Assembly (NCBI RefSeq): GCF_963678635.1
Contig: NC_087063.1
Coordinates: forward strand, 83,003,574-83,067,573
Reading direction: 5' to 3'
DNA from: Symsagittifera roscoffensis
Taxonomy: Eukaryota; Xenacoelomorpha; Acoela; Convolutidae
Length of the DNA: 64,000 nucleotides
Part shown: one piece after another, positions 21,143 through 30,800 of the stretch
How the letters are laid out: each line of letters begins with the position of its first letter
How positions within the stretch are numbered: the stretch's first letter is position 1
Translations under genes and position numbers: made by a program
The notes under the pieces: model-generated
What the model saw: the letters and a program-made list of their open reading frames with translations, nothing else
What the model was told of the DNA's origin: nothing
Database searches by the model: none

Positions 21143-21550
21143 ATGGATTCATATTACCACAACCAAGCAAACCTACCACATTTCTCGGGGCATTATAGAC
21201 AACGAGGCAGTGGCTTCGGTGCATTAGCCTTGGGAATAGGAAGAGTCGCACTTCCACTGGCTCGAAAATTTGTGATACCCGCGGCTAAAAAAATCGGAAA
21301 AGAACTACTTCTTCAGGCAGCTCCAGAACTGATAGAAGTTGCAACAAAAAGAAAAAGTCCTAAGCAGGCACTCAAAAGCACCGTTAGAAAAACAATCAAA
21401 AAGCAAGTAGGAGGAGGAAGTAGATCTCGGAAAAGTCATCCGAAAAGAACGACGGCGTTTAAACGAAAAACGAGACGCGTCATTCCCAGAAAACGAACTG
21501 CACAGAGAAGTCGCTCCGATTTCTTTACAAGGGTTAAAAATGATTTCTAA
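21143..21550 (+). CDS. Basic core-like protein (pX/pVI-like)
   Basis: 135 aa from ATG 21143. N-terminal SYYHNQANLPHFSGHYRQRG and SGFGALALGIGRV, an amphipathic helix with LARKFVIPAAKKIGKELL, a short PELIE.A segment, KSPKQALK, then an extremely Arg/Lys-rich tail. The E2 homologue is 44304-44723. The layout (YYSG/RGSGFG start, amphipathic helix, basic tail) is that of the small virion proteins of Polintons and adintoviruses compared to adenovirus core/minor proteins. Such proteins compact DNA or help membrane penetration after protease cleavage. The stop overlaps the major capsid start by 11 bp. Confidence 0.85.
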   Translation: MDSYYHNQANLPHFSGHYRQRGSGFGALALGIGRVALPLARKFVIPAAKKIGKELLLQAAPELIEVATKRKSPKQALKSTVRKTIKKQVGGGSRSRKSHPKRTTAFKRKTRRVIPRKRTAQRSRSDFFTRVKNDF

Positions 21551-22856
21551 TTTAATCCCGAGTGAAGCAACTCACAGCTCCTTGGACTTATTTGAGAAAC
21601 CGCCTTTGCTTGTCACTTTTGAAAATGCATTCACCCAAAAAATTGGACCTTCCTACTCCCCTGATGGTCCTATGCTAGAGTTTGAAGTACTCGGCGACAG
21701 AAATAATTTCATCGATCTTCAACGTACTCGTTTGGAAATAGTTGCACGAATTGTTCGAAGCAATGGAAACGTGCTTCGAACACATGCTACAGAGGCGGCA
21801 AACAGAGATACGCCGTATTTTGTTAACAATCCTTTATCTTCATTATTTTCTGAGTGTACACTGTCTCTGAATGGTGAAAAAATATCAACTACCAATGCTA
21901 ATTTTGCCCATAAAAGCTTTATTGAGACCGAGTTTTCATACGGTAATGATGCCAAGAAAACATGGTTGGCTTGTCAAGGTTATTATTATGAAGAAAATCC
22001 ATCAGCCATTGACGGTGCTGGAAGGAGAGCTGATGATGTTACGGAGCGTAAAGGTCTCGTTGCGGCCTCGAGCGAGCTGAAGCTATTTGGTAAAATTGCT
22101 TGCGATTTTTTGTCGTGTGACAAGCATCTACTTAGCGGTGTGACAATAAGATTGTCTCTTAGACGTTCTCCTAATGATTTTGTTGTCATATCTGAAGATG
22201 CAGCTAAACACTACAAGGTCCAAATAATCGAAGCTAACCTCTATGTCAGAAAGATGACTGTGACTGACTATGTTCTCTCATCAATAGAAAAAACTTTGTT
22301 GAAGAACCCGGCAATTTACAATTACATCGAAGTAGTACCAAAAACGTTTCTCGCAACTGCAGGAGTACAAAGCTGGCGACAAGAGGATGTTTTTGCAAAA
22401 GAACCTGTTCGAAGAATGATAGTAGCAATGAGCATAAACGAAGCATATTTGGGTACTAATAGAACAAACCCTTTTCATTACCAGAAATTTGGGTTGAATG
22501 AGATCATTGTTTACAGAAACGGTCTACCCATTGCCGGAACTCCCATCTCAACATCAGACAATAAAAGAATTTATTACAATACGCTTGAGGCTCTTGATTT
22601 TGTTTTAAACACTAGTCATGGAATCAGTCTCGCTAATTATGATAATCATTATATTATGGCTTTTGATCTCACGTCTACTCAGGAGGCTTCACACGATTTT
22701 ATTCATCCTGAATTGACCAATTGCACTATTTCGCTCGAACTCAAGTTTGACGCAGGTCTCGCTAATAACGTCGAGTTATTGTTTATGGGAGAGCGTGCAT
22801 CAACAGTTTATGTGCGTTCAGATAGAAAAATTACCAAAAACACTCTTATGACCTAA
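21540..22856 (+). CDS. Major capsid protein (double jelly-roll)
   Basis: 438 aa, homologous throughout to 43007-44314. Conserved blocks: EATHSSLDLFEKPPLLVTFENAF near residue 10, GPMLEFEVLGDRNNFIDLQ, NPLSSLFSECTLSLNG, NANFAHKSFIETEFS, CDKHLLSGVTIRLSLRRS, LYVRKMTVTDYVLSSIE, a WRQEDVFA.EPVR segment, LGTNRTNPFHYQKFGL and DFIHPELTNC. Length and blocks fit the Polinton major capsid protein, predicted to form pseudohexameric capsomers. It sits between the core-like protein and the protease. No damage seen. Confidence 0.93.
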   Translation: MISNLIPSEATHSSLDLFEKPPLLVTFENAFTQKIGPSYSPDGPMLEFEVLGDRNNFIDLQRTRLEIVARIVRSNGNVLRTHATEAANRDTPYFVNNPLSSLFSECTLSLNGEKISTTNANFAHKSFIETEFSYGNDAKKTWLACQGYYYEENPSAIDGAGRRADDVTERKGLVAASSELKLFGKIACDFLSCDKHLLSGVTIRLSLRRSPNDFVVISEDAAKHYKVQIIEANLYVRKMTVTDYVLSSIEKTLLKNPAIYNYIEVVPKTFLATAGVQSWRQEDVFAKEPVRRMIVAMSINEAYLGTNRTNPFHYQKFGLNEIIVYRNGLPIAGTPISTSDNKRIYYNTLEALDFVLNTSHGISLANYDNHYIMAFDLTSTQEASHDFIHPELTNCTISLELKFDAGLANNVELLFMGERASTVYVRSDRKITKNTLMT

Positions 22857-22863
22857 GATAGAC

Positions 22864-23301
22864 ATGGATAATCTTCAACTAGTAGAAATTATTAACCGTT
22901 GTAAACATTTGAAACATCGCTTTAGAGGTGTTTTTCCGGCAGATTTGCCATGCTCTTCAGTACTGAAAAACGATAATACGTTCATGATTATGAATGCCTC
23001 ACCATCGGATCAACCTGGAACCCACTGGTTGCTTTTTGCTCAAGCTGGAGGACAGATATTCTTCGCAGATCCTCTAGGTAAACGATTATGTGATTATCCC
23101 CTCGTGTACAAGAATATGCGACGAACAATTCACGAGGGAAATCAGCTACTGTTGAAAAAACCAATACAATCAGCTGATTCAGTGTTATGCGGACTTTATT
23201 GTATTTATGTTGCTCATGTTATAATTACAAACAAATTTCCAATAGGTTTCAAACTTAATGATCATGATTTGATAAGATTTGCCAAACATATGTTATTCTA
23301 A
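22864..23301 (+). CDS. Adenain-type maturation cysteine protease
   Basis: 145 aa. Catalytic residues are visible: H54 in GTHWLLF, D69 in FFADPLG, Q102 in PIQSAD and C109 in SVLCGLYC. This is the adenovirus-protease (Ulp1-like, C5) order and spacing. It cleaves virion precursors during maturation. It follows the major capsid gene by 7 bp and ends the rightward block. The E2 homologue is 42558-43004. Length is short compared with adenain (about 204 aa) but normal for Polintons. Confidence 0.93.
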   Translation: MDNLQLVEIINRCKHLKHRFRGVFPADLPCSSVLKNDNTFMIMNASPSDQPGTHWLLFAQAGGQIFFADPLGKRLCDYPLVYKNMRRTIHEGNQLLLKKPIQSADSVLCGLYCIYVAHVIITNKFPIGFKLNDHDLIRFAKHMLF

Positions 23302-23408
23302 ATTAATTTATTGATGTTTTTGTAAAATTTATAAATTCGTTTTTTTTTTTCAATTCATTCTTATTAACAACAAAGTTTTTTTCTGCAAGTTTATGTGAAC
23401 CGCGAAAA
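23302..23408. other. AT-rich spacer after the E1 virion block
   Basis: About 110 bp of AT-rich spacer between the protease stop and the 103-bp inverted repeat. It probably includes the 3' end of the rightward transcripts, but no definite signal is assigned. Confidence 0.3.
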
Positions 23409-23511
23409 GTTTCATATCAAGTCCTTCGAATTATTAAGGCATGGCCGTTTGGTTTAAGGGGCAATAGCTAACCCGGCGTTGCTCGTCGCTACGCTCCTCG
23501 GGAACGCCTCC
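23409..23511 (+). repeat. 103-bp inverted repeat, left arm (E1 internal)
   Basis: Near-identical to the reverse complement of 27001-27103; only a few mismatches, e.g. ATCAAGTCC against ATCATGTCC. The arm contains GGCGTTGCTC...GGGAACGCC, which can itself pair. It encloses the HUH-like, PC4-like and 25225-25869 genes. No such arms are seen in E2. Confidence 0.93.
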
Positions 23512-23575
23512 GCTTGTGTAGTAACAATTTTTTTTTTTTTTTTTTTGGTATACAAGAGCGAAAGAAAACCAATAT

Positions 23576-24201
23576 TTAAAACTTGAATTTCTTCTCCATG
23601 ATAAATTTCACAAACAAAGTGTTTGAATCAATTTCCATACAACCATACCCACTTAAAATTATGTCAATTATTTTAGAAAACTCAGCAGCGTTTTCACCAT
23701 TCAAAATATTAGTAAAGCGTTCAATTGTTACGTTAGTAATCAGGTCAGTTTGAGTTTGAACAGATTTAGTCTGCGAGCCGAAGCAAACTTGAGGCAATCG
23801 TCTGCGAACTGGAACACCACTACATCTAAGTTGTTGATAGAGTTATAATTCACAGCTATTTTCAGTTTTTCCATCAGAGGGCCAGACAATTCATAGTTGG
23901 AGCAACCCAAAATTAAATATTTGAATGTAGAGAGAAGACAAGGAACAACGAAGGCTTTTGAAGTCATCTTGTTAAGTAAATCGGTAGACTCTTTCGTAAA
24001 TTCGACCAGCACATGATAATGTTTTTCGTTGTCAATCGAATGGTTGCAAAAATCTAATTTATTCGAATGGGAGGATACTGCAAAATTTGCTTTTGAAGCG
24101 AAGCCTGAAAAGTTGGGTTCATGATTCAGGATGAAAAATTTGTAATTTTTACGGAATTGTTTGAAATAATCAGGGGATTGCTCATACATTGCTTCAACCA
24201 T
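23576..24201 (-). pseudogene. HUH-motif protein gene, frameshifted
   Basis: Homologue of E2 50626-51414. The first frame (24201 down to about 23805) has YFKQF.KNYKF, then NEKHYHVLVEF with H61 and H63, and FKYLI. The conserved C-terminal region (VQT.TD, then F..ILNG...AEFSKI.DIILSGYG) is in a different frame, 23576-23797. The join is near 23803-23808 and the central Ser/Thr-rich linker of E2 is missing. In HUH endonucleases a hydrophobic-H-x-H-hydrophobic strand binds the metal and a downstream Tyr cleaves DNA; here only the H-x-H is clear. A replication or end-processing role is inference. Confidence 0.7.
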
Positions 24202-24238
24202 TGCTTTGAAGTTTCAATCGAATAACGAGTTGATAATG

Positions 24239-24598
24239 TTACACAACCCGACAGTTATCATCGTTTTCACTTTCGCATTCCTTTTCAGAGCATGAAGATT
24301 TTTTAGATTTGTTTCGCTTTTTTCTAAGTTTTTCAGTTACGTCGCAGTTTTTTGCTTTCGTCAACCTTTTAATTTTTGTGTAATTGTCCGCCAAGGACTC
24401 GAATTCACCAGTTGACAAAGTTATTCCTTGTCGATACTTAAAAGTTCCCTCTTCGTCTTTTTTGTACAATTTGATAGTTATGTAAGTACCGGTCTGTGCG
24501 AATGTTTTTGCACCGACTCTAACTAAACGTTTATCATTCGAAGATATATCCCTAAAATCATCGAAATAGTCTACATCCGTGTCAAGAGAAGCGTACAT
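24239..24598 (-). CDS. PC4-like ssDNA-binding protein
   Basis: 119 aa. The core (about residues 16-75) reads RDISSNDKRLVRVGAKTF.QTGTYITIKLYKKDEEGTF...GITLSTGEFESL, the pattern of PC4/p15 transcription coactivator domains: basic first strand, then G.(L/I)..(L/S)...(F/W)..L after a turn. A Lys/Ser/Glu-rich C-terminal tail follows. The E2 homologue is 51429-51800. PC4-like domains bind single-stranded DNA; in a protein-primed replicon they could protect displaced strands or assist transcription. It lies just upstream of the HUH-like gene on the same strand, probably co-expressed from the region between 24599 and 25224. Confidence 0.75.
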   Translation of the reverse strand: MYASLDTDVDYFDDFRDISSNDKRLVRVGAKTFAQTGTYITIKLYKKDEEGTFKYRQGITLSTGEFESLADNYTKIKRLTKAKNCDVTEKLRKKRNKSKKSSCSEKECESENDDNCRVV

Positions 24599-25224
24599 TA
24601 TAAATGAATAACAACCAACTGGTTTTTAGTGTGGAACGTTGAAGAATGACTGATCACAGTATACGAGACAGATCATGCGCTCCCAAAGTAAAAATTTAGG
24701 TGATAAAGTTTACGAGCGCCCTAAGCCATATTGATAAGACTTAATCACCAAGGATATAATTTCTTTAACGATAAACCTCTTTTTATATGGGTATTTAGTT
24801 ACTTTTTCCCCCGGCTATACTCTAAAAATCTTCTAGTGTTATTTATTGTGACGGTTATTTTAATGACTGTTATGAATCATGGTAATGAATTTCTAACAGC
24901 ATAACAATGAATGTCTGGCAAACTATCATGAAAACTTGATTTTGAGTGCTTTCGCCCGTAGCCACTATAATAAAGCTGTCACATAAATCTAAAAAATCGG
25001 GTTTTCACATTCATTCCTAACATGACCTCAGGCGTCATGCTTAAAAGAATGAATAAAATTTGATAGCCTCGCCTAAAAAGTTATTAGCTTTGACCTAATT
25101 GAACTATGCCACCCCTTTCCTGATCTCATTTTCATTAATAAACTTTTCATACTTTTCATTCTCTCAATTTCATTTCGGTAGTTCAGTCATTTCATTTTAA
25201 CAAAACTTTAAACCTCTTCAAGTC
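24599..25224. promoter_or_regulatory. Divergent intergenic region (PC4-like / unknown gene)
   Basis: 626 bp between divergently transcribed genes, so it should hold both promoters. AT-rich, with possible TATA-like TTTTATATGG at 24780. No repeated operator or known site stands out. E2 has a corresponding 486-bp divergent region at 51801-52286. Confidence 0.45.
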
Positions 25225-25869
25225 ATGACTAGTCCTTTACAAATAATCTCAGTGTCTGATCGAGAAAGAACCATTATCTACCAAACATACACGAGAGAGT
25301 CGATTGCAGTCATCCATCAACAGAAAGAGAGAGTCTCTCCGTCTACAGCAAGTCCGTTCAATGACTTGGCTCCCCGAAAAAACGACGAGAATCAAAACGA
25401 GGAATGGACTACAAAAAGTCATATCATGCTACCAAACTACCTCCTTGATCACATCGATCTACTTAGACAGAATCGAAAACGAATGTACGAGAGTTGCACT
25501 ATTCACGAGAGCTATCCGGCATTAGAAAAGACGGAGATAAACGACACAACCTCGCTCGAGCAGTCTCCAAGAAAAATTCTCTTCGCGTATGACTGCGAGT
25601 CAATGCCGTTGTATGAAAATCAGGAGGGATGTATTCGTGACTATGCAGAGCGCGAAGCGTACTGGGATATTCCGACAGCAATGTCTCCCGAGTCGTTTGT
25701 TAGGGGACCAGTTTCAACTCCAGAACAATCAACTTCCTATTCGGATGCTCGGGTTTCATCTAGTGCGGAGACAATTGATCTAGTCACCCCAGATCTCATT
25801 CAAGGCACTCCTCCAAATGCAGCTTGCTATGCGCCAATAAAGAGAAAACTACAGTTTCGAGGTTTCTAA
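25225..25869 (+). CDS. Conserved Polinton protein D (KIL-x-YDC-x-ENQ)
   Basis: 214 aa, homologous to E2 52287-52922. Shared: ERTI.Y.T.......AVI..(E)K near the N-terminus, W..KSHIMLPNYLL around residue 75, and PRKILFAYDCE...LYENQ about residue 115, followed by Ser/Thr/Pro-rich variable sequence and a basic end (APIKRKL; in E2 APKKKRKI, a classical nuclear-localisation pattern). The nuclear signal and its position between replication genes suggest a nuclear regulatory or replication-accessory role; no known domain is recognised. Divergent from the PC4-like gene. Confidence 0.75.
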   Translation: MTSPLQIISVSDRERTIIYQTYTRESIAVIHQQKERVSPSTASPFNDLAPRKNDENQNEEWTTKSHIMLPNYLLDHIDLLRQNRKRMYESCTIHESYPALEKTEINDTTSLEQSPRKILFAYDCESMPLYENQEGCIRDYAEREAYWDIPTAMSPESFVRGPVSTPEQSTSYSDARVSSSAETIDLVTPDLIQGTPPNAACYAPIKRKLQFRGF

Positions 25870-26120
25870 TAACTTAAACAAAAAACTTTCCTTCTTTTGT
25901 TTCAAATATTATTCCAAGGTTTTATATTTTCATTTTTGTTTGATTTGACTTCTAAGCTGTTTTAACATTACTGTGTGTATATTTTTTGTCTCAGTTTTTA
26001 TTTTGCTTAATAGATCAATTAAAGTTTGCCCCGTAAAGTTTTCAGCAAAATCTTAGAGAAAAACTAGAAAAAAATCAGAAATCGAGAATAATTTTACGCT
26101 AAAATTGTTGTTTGAGAAAG

Positions 26121-26158
<38 letters not shown>

Positions 26159-27000
26159 ATACACTTGCTCACTAGTGAACCGCATTTGGAATATCCTTTT
26201 CGGGATATTGCTTTCTTTTCAAAAGAAAGATAAATATGGAAGGGTCCAACATTTTCTTGTTGGTAGTCCAACCATATTTATTTGGCTTTTTTATCAAACA
26301 CTCTCTGTCCTCTCTCTCTCATCATACTTTGTGCCCGGTGGGGTTAGCCAGGTCTTACGCAAAGTAACAGAGAGTGTTTTAAGCCATAAATCTGCATTAT
26401 ATTACATTCATATACATGTTTTGGGTGAAAAACGGACAATTTTTTGGTAAAAATGTGAAAAAAAAAAAAAATTATGTTTTTTTTTCGAAAAATGAACATG
26501 ACCCTTAACCCTGCTCAGAAATTCATGGCAAATTGATTGAGGGTAGTTTCAATGGATTTGGAGAGAAAAAAAATTTTTTCCCAATTTTTTTTTTCAATAT
26601 TTTCACAAAAATCAGATTTTCTCAAAAAATCACAACTTTTCAGGCGTCTACTCTCATTGATTGGGCTATAATTGTTTTTTTTTTTTTGAATTTCTACGCT
26701 TGTCCTAATTACGTATCAGATAGCTCCTAAAAATTTCAAACCACATTCACTTGAATTTAAAACGAACGAATAATTCAAGCTAAAAATGAAGGAAAAAAGA
26801 AGTTAAAAAATTATGTTTTTTAAATTTCGAACTTGACCAGTAGAACTGTGCTCGAGGTCCCACAAAACTTACTGGTTTTTTTGTTGATAGATTTAAAAGA
26901 CACTTTTTTAAACATTACTTTTCCTTTTTTCACAACATAAAAAGTTTGAGGTTTTCCTTTATTTTGAAAAAAAAAAAATTTCACTTGAAATTACAGAACG
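25870..27000. other. E1 internal non-coding region
   Basis: 1.1 kb without a supportable gene. It contains a (GA)n run at 26122-26155, several oligo-A/T tracts, and a region 26160-26400 rich in TCTCTCTC words. Open frames at 26053-26271 and 26112-26450 are by-products of the GA run. E2 has only short spacing after the equivalent gene before its own 1.5-kb upstream region. Confidence 0.5.
26122..26155. repeat. (GA)n microsatellite
   Basis: About 17 GA dinucleotides inside E1. Confidence 0.95.
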
Positions 27001-27103
27001 GGAGGCGTTCCCGAGGAGCGTAGCGACGAGCAACGCCGGGTTAGCTATTGCCCCTTAAACCAAACGGCCATGCCTTAATATTTCGAAGGACATGATATGA
27101 AAT
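27001..27103 (-). repeat. 103-bp inverted repeat, right arm (E1 internal)
   Basis: Reverse-complement partner of 23409-23511, beginning GGAGGCGTTCCCGAGGAGCG. The enclosed segment is about 3.5 kb. Confidence 0.93.
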
Positions 27104-27821
27104 GTTTCACGGGACACCGAATGACATGAAGGAAACTTTGATTCCGATATCTTTTACACATTCAAATGACAATCTATGCTTATCATGCATCGGTAACTAT
27201 CAAGGTGTCAAATTTGCAAAATTTTCATTTTTTAAGTTTACTATTTTTTCAACTTAATTAGTTAGTTGAGGGCTTTACTTTCTGAATACTTTTATCTCAT
27301 AAATCTACTTTTTATTATACCTATTTACGCAAACCAAGAAGTGGGCTTGAAATCATTAGGAAATTACTGTTTCACGGTTAAAATTAGTCAGAAAAAGTTT
27401 TAGGCTCTATCTGAATCATTCTAAGCATTAAATTTTGTAATTTAGTGCTGAAATGTTAATTGAAAGTCTAAACCAGTCGCCTAAAAAAAAGCCAAAATTT
27501 TATCGCTAACCCTTAAAATTAACAGCAAAAGTTTGAGGCTGTAAATGAATCAGTTTTTAGTATACAAAACCCCTCCACTTGAGCAGAGTGATGAGACATA
27601 TAGAGCTTAAAGCTAGAATAAACCCTGTTTTTGGAAAGGAAAAGACTTATTGCCAAGACGGCGAAGTATAACTCTCGTTAATGGCTTCTACTTGCCCTTA
27701 CCCGCAAAGTTTTTTGGTGCTAGTCACTTCTCGCTTTTGCTTTTCCATAACCAGTTCTACTTGAAATTCTCCTAAATTTTCTTGAAATTTTCCTGAATTA
27801 CTTCAGTAACTTCAACAAACA
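27104..27821 (+). promoter_or_regulatory. Upstream region of the E1 polymerase gene
   Basis: 718 bp, AT-rich, no gene. Contains two related passages (about 27361-27430 and 27480-27560) sharing GGTTAAAATTAG...AAAGTTTTAGGCT(C/G)TA..TGAATCA. A TTACCCGCAAAG word lies at 27697 but none of the GGCGGGA motifs of the E2 counterpart is present. Confidence 0.45.
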
Positions 27822-30800
27822 ATGCCGAACTCTACTTCTATCGCGACACCTGTTCCTTGCCAGCAGTGCGGAAAAATACTGAGCTCTAAAAGGAACTTGA
27901 GAAGACATGAGCAAAAAGTTCACAAGATCCTTCCTCCCCCTCCTCCTCAAACTGTTTGCGATGAGTGTCTAGAGTCATTCGAGAGTTTGTCGGAAGCCCG
28001 AGAGCACGTCGAGCTGGTACATGACATGACTTCGAATAGTCATTGTATCTATTGCCATACAATATTTCTCACCGCGGAAAGCTATGGACAACACTTGCTG
28101 AAGAAGCACGCATTGCCTGTTTGGGACGGCATTGAGACGACGTCTTCCGCTGCCCCAACGGAAAGCGCGTTCAGAGGCAAATTGCGTCGATACGATCTCA
28201 AAGTTGGTGAAAAAGAAATGGATTTGCTTCAAGTCATGATGCAAAACAAGGAGGAAATAGATGCTCTTATACTGGAAAGGGTCAAAGAGGGTCCGAACAA
28301 GGTGCAATTCCATGTGGAAGTGGGAATGATCAAAATTCCCACTGTGCAAGACGGGGACAGTGGAAACTTCGAAAGGACCATGCTGTTTCTGAACACTAAG
28401 ACATTGACAGTGTACTTCGAGGGAATAGCTGGGGTTCAATTCTTGGAACTGATTGAACATATGGTCAACCAAGTCAATTCGTTCTCTTCTCATGGTAGCG
28501 GATGGATTATTGACAGAATTGAAAAATTGCAAATCAGTTTCGCGGCCTTCTCACCAATAAGAGCAGGATCCTACCTCGAGCTACCTGATGCACTCAGCGC
28601 AGCATCTACTCTGCTCACAAATATCAACACTAAAGATGATGACCGTTGCTTTCTCTACTCCTTTGTTGCCGCATATCACAATGTGAATGAGCCGGCCCTC
28701 TACCCCACATCTAGACGGTGGCTGGAGAAAAACAAAGTCTCAACCTACAATCTCGACAAAGAAGGAATTGTGAAAATCAATGGGGAATACGAAATGCCAA
28801 TGGGTCTGATGGATATGGACAGATTTGAAAAGTTGAACAATTGTCAAATCAACGTCTTCCGGTAAGCAAATTCTAATTTCCTTCTAAAAATTTTAAAATT
28901 CCTTCAATAATGTTCTTCACCTATTCAAACACCCTTTTTATTTCATTTCAAACCTAGGTATAAAAATTATTTTTCTGTTCAGGTACAACGATGGCGAATT
29001 GTTGCCCATAAGAGTATCGAGCAGATTCACTACTAGCCTGATTGTGGACTTGTTGCTGCTGACAGATGGATCAAAATATCACTATGTGTTGATAAGTGAT
29101 CTCCAGAAACTGGTCGAGTACGTGCGGCACAAAGTGCACCGATTTCAATCTGAGATTTGTCGCAAATGTTTCCACACATGCGCTTCATTCGAAACTTTGA
29201 GAAGACATCAAGAACTGTGCTACCAAGACGAAGATGTCGTCATAACAATGCCCAAGCCGGGAAAAGATGACCACAAGTTCAAAAACTTAACAGCTCGTTG
29301 GTACGTACCCAGAGTAATCTACTTTGATTTGGAGTCACTGCTCTTACCAGTATACGGACCGCAACCTGATCCGCGAAAATCTAGCACGCAAACAATTGAA
29401 ATCCATCAACCGTGCGGCTACGCGTTAGCAGTAATCGAATTTGGGAAAAAAGACCTGTTAAAGTTTGAGCTTAAAAGAGGACCGAATGTGATGGAAGAGC
29501 TAATTAGCTCCCTTGAATCGTTAGCGAGACAAATTTACGTAGAAAAAAGGAAATATTACACTTTCACTGGTATAACAGACCAGGAACGGGAAGATGCTAC
29601 AATTTGTTGGATATGCGAGAATGATTTTTCCGACAATGATCAAGTGGTACTTGATCATTGCCATTACACCAACAAGTTTCTGGGTTGGGCACACAATGAG
29701 TGTAACGTTAATAGAAAAACAACAAATTACATTCCAGTGGTAGCTCATAATTTGTCAAATTATGATTTACACTTTATAATCAAAGCGCTGGCAAAAAGCG
29801 ATTCGGAAAACACTTTTTCCGTAATACCCGCATCTGAAGAAAAATATATATCCTTGACAATCTCAGTCTACATAAAAACGTACACGGACAAAAACGGAAA
29901 AATCAAAAAACTCTACGAAAATCTGAGATTCATCGATTCGTATAGGTTCATGCTGGCATCGTTGGCAAAACTTGTCGATAATTTGCCCAACGAAAAGTTT
30001 TTTCTGCTGGAGAACTATTTTGAAAAACTCGGCCACTCACGTGAAAAAGTCAGTCTGTTGAAACAGAAAGGGCATTACCCCTACTCATACTTCAACTCAT
30101 TCGAAAAATTCCGAGAAACTCGCCTTCCCCCACGAGCAATGTGGAAAAATAGTCTAACAGGAGGGGATGTGAGTGTTTCAAGAAGCGAGTACAATCATGC
30201 CCTTAAAGTTTTCACCGAACTGAAGTGTGGCTCACTTGGTGATTACCACGACTTGTACTTGACTATAGATGTGCTATTGCTTGCTTCCGTTTTCGAAGCT
30301 TTTCGTGAAGTTTGCTATCAAACATACGGGCTGGATTGCGCCTGTTACTTCACGGCAAGTAACCTTTCCGGGGACGCCTTTCTAAAAGTTTGTAAGCCCG
30401 AACTGAAACTCTTAACGGACCGTGAACATCTAGACCTTGTGCAGCGAATGATACGAGGAGGCATGTCGTCGATTTACGCGCGCCGATTTTACAAAGCAAA
30501 CAATAAATACCTCGACGATTTTTCGCCCTCAGAACCATCAAGCTACATCCTCAATATTGATGCAAACAATTTGTACGGGGGGATAATGAAACACTGCCCT
30601 TTGCCCTTAAACGATTTTTCAATAGTTGAAAAAAGTCTGGCAGACATACTGCTCACCAGCGGAACATCAGAATGGGGTTATATAGTTGAAGTCAATTTAA
30701 CCATACCCGAAGAGCTTCACGACTTCTTTGCTGATTACCCCCTTGCCCCCTCTCGTGAAGTAGTGGACATCGGTGCAATGAGCAACGAGCAAGTCGACAT

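Noticed and set aside
26053-26450. Open frames around the GA run
   Set aside because: Generated by the dinucleotide repeat; no conservation with E2.
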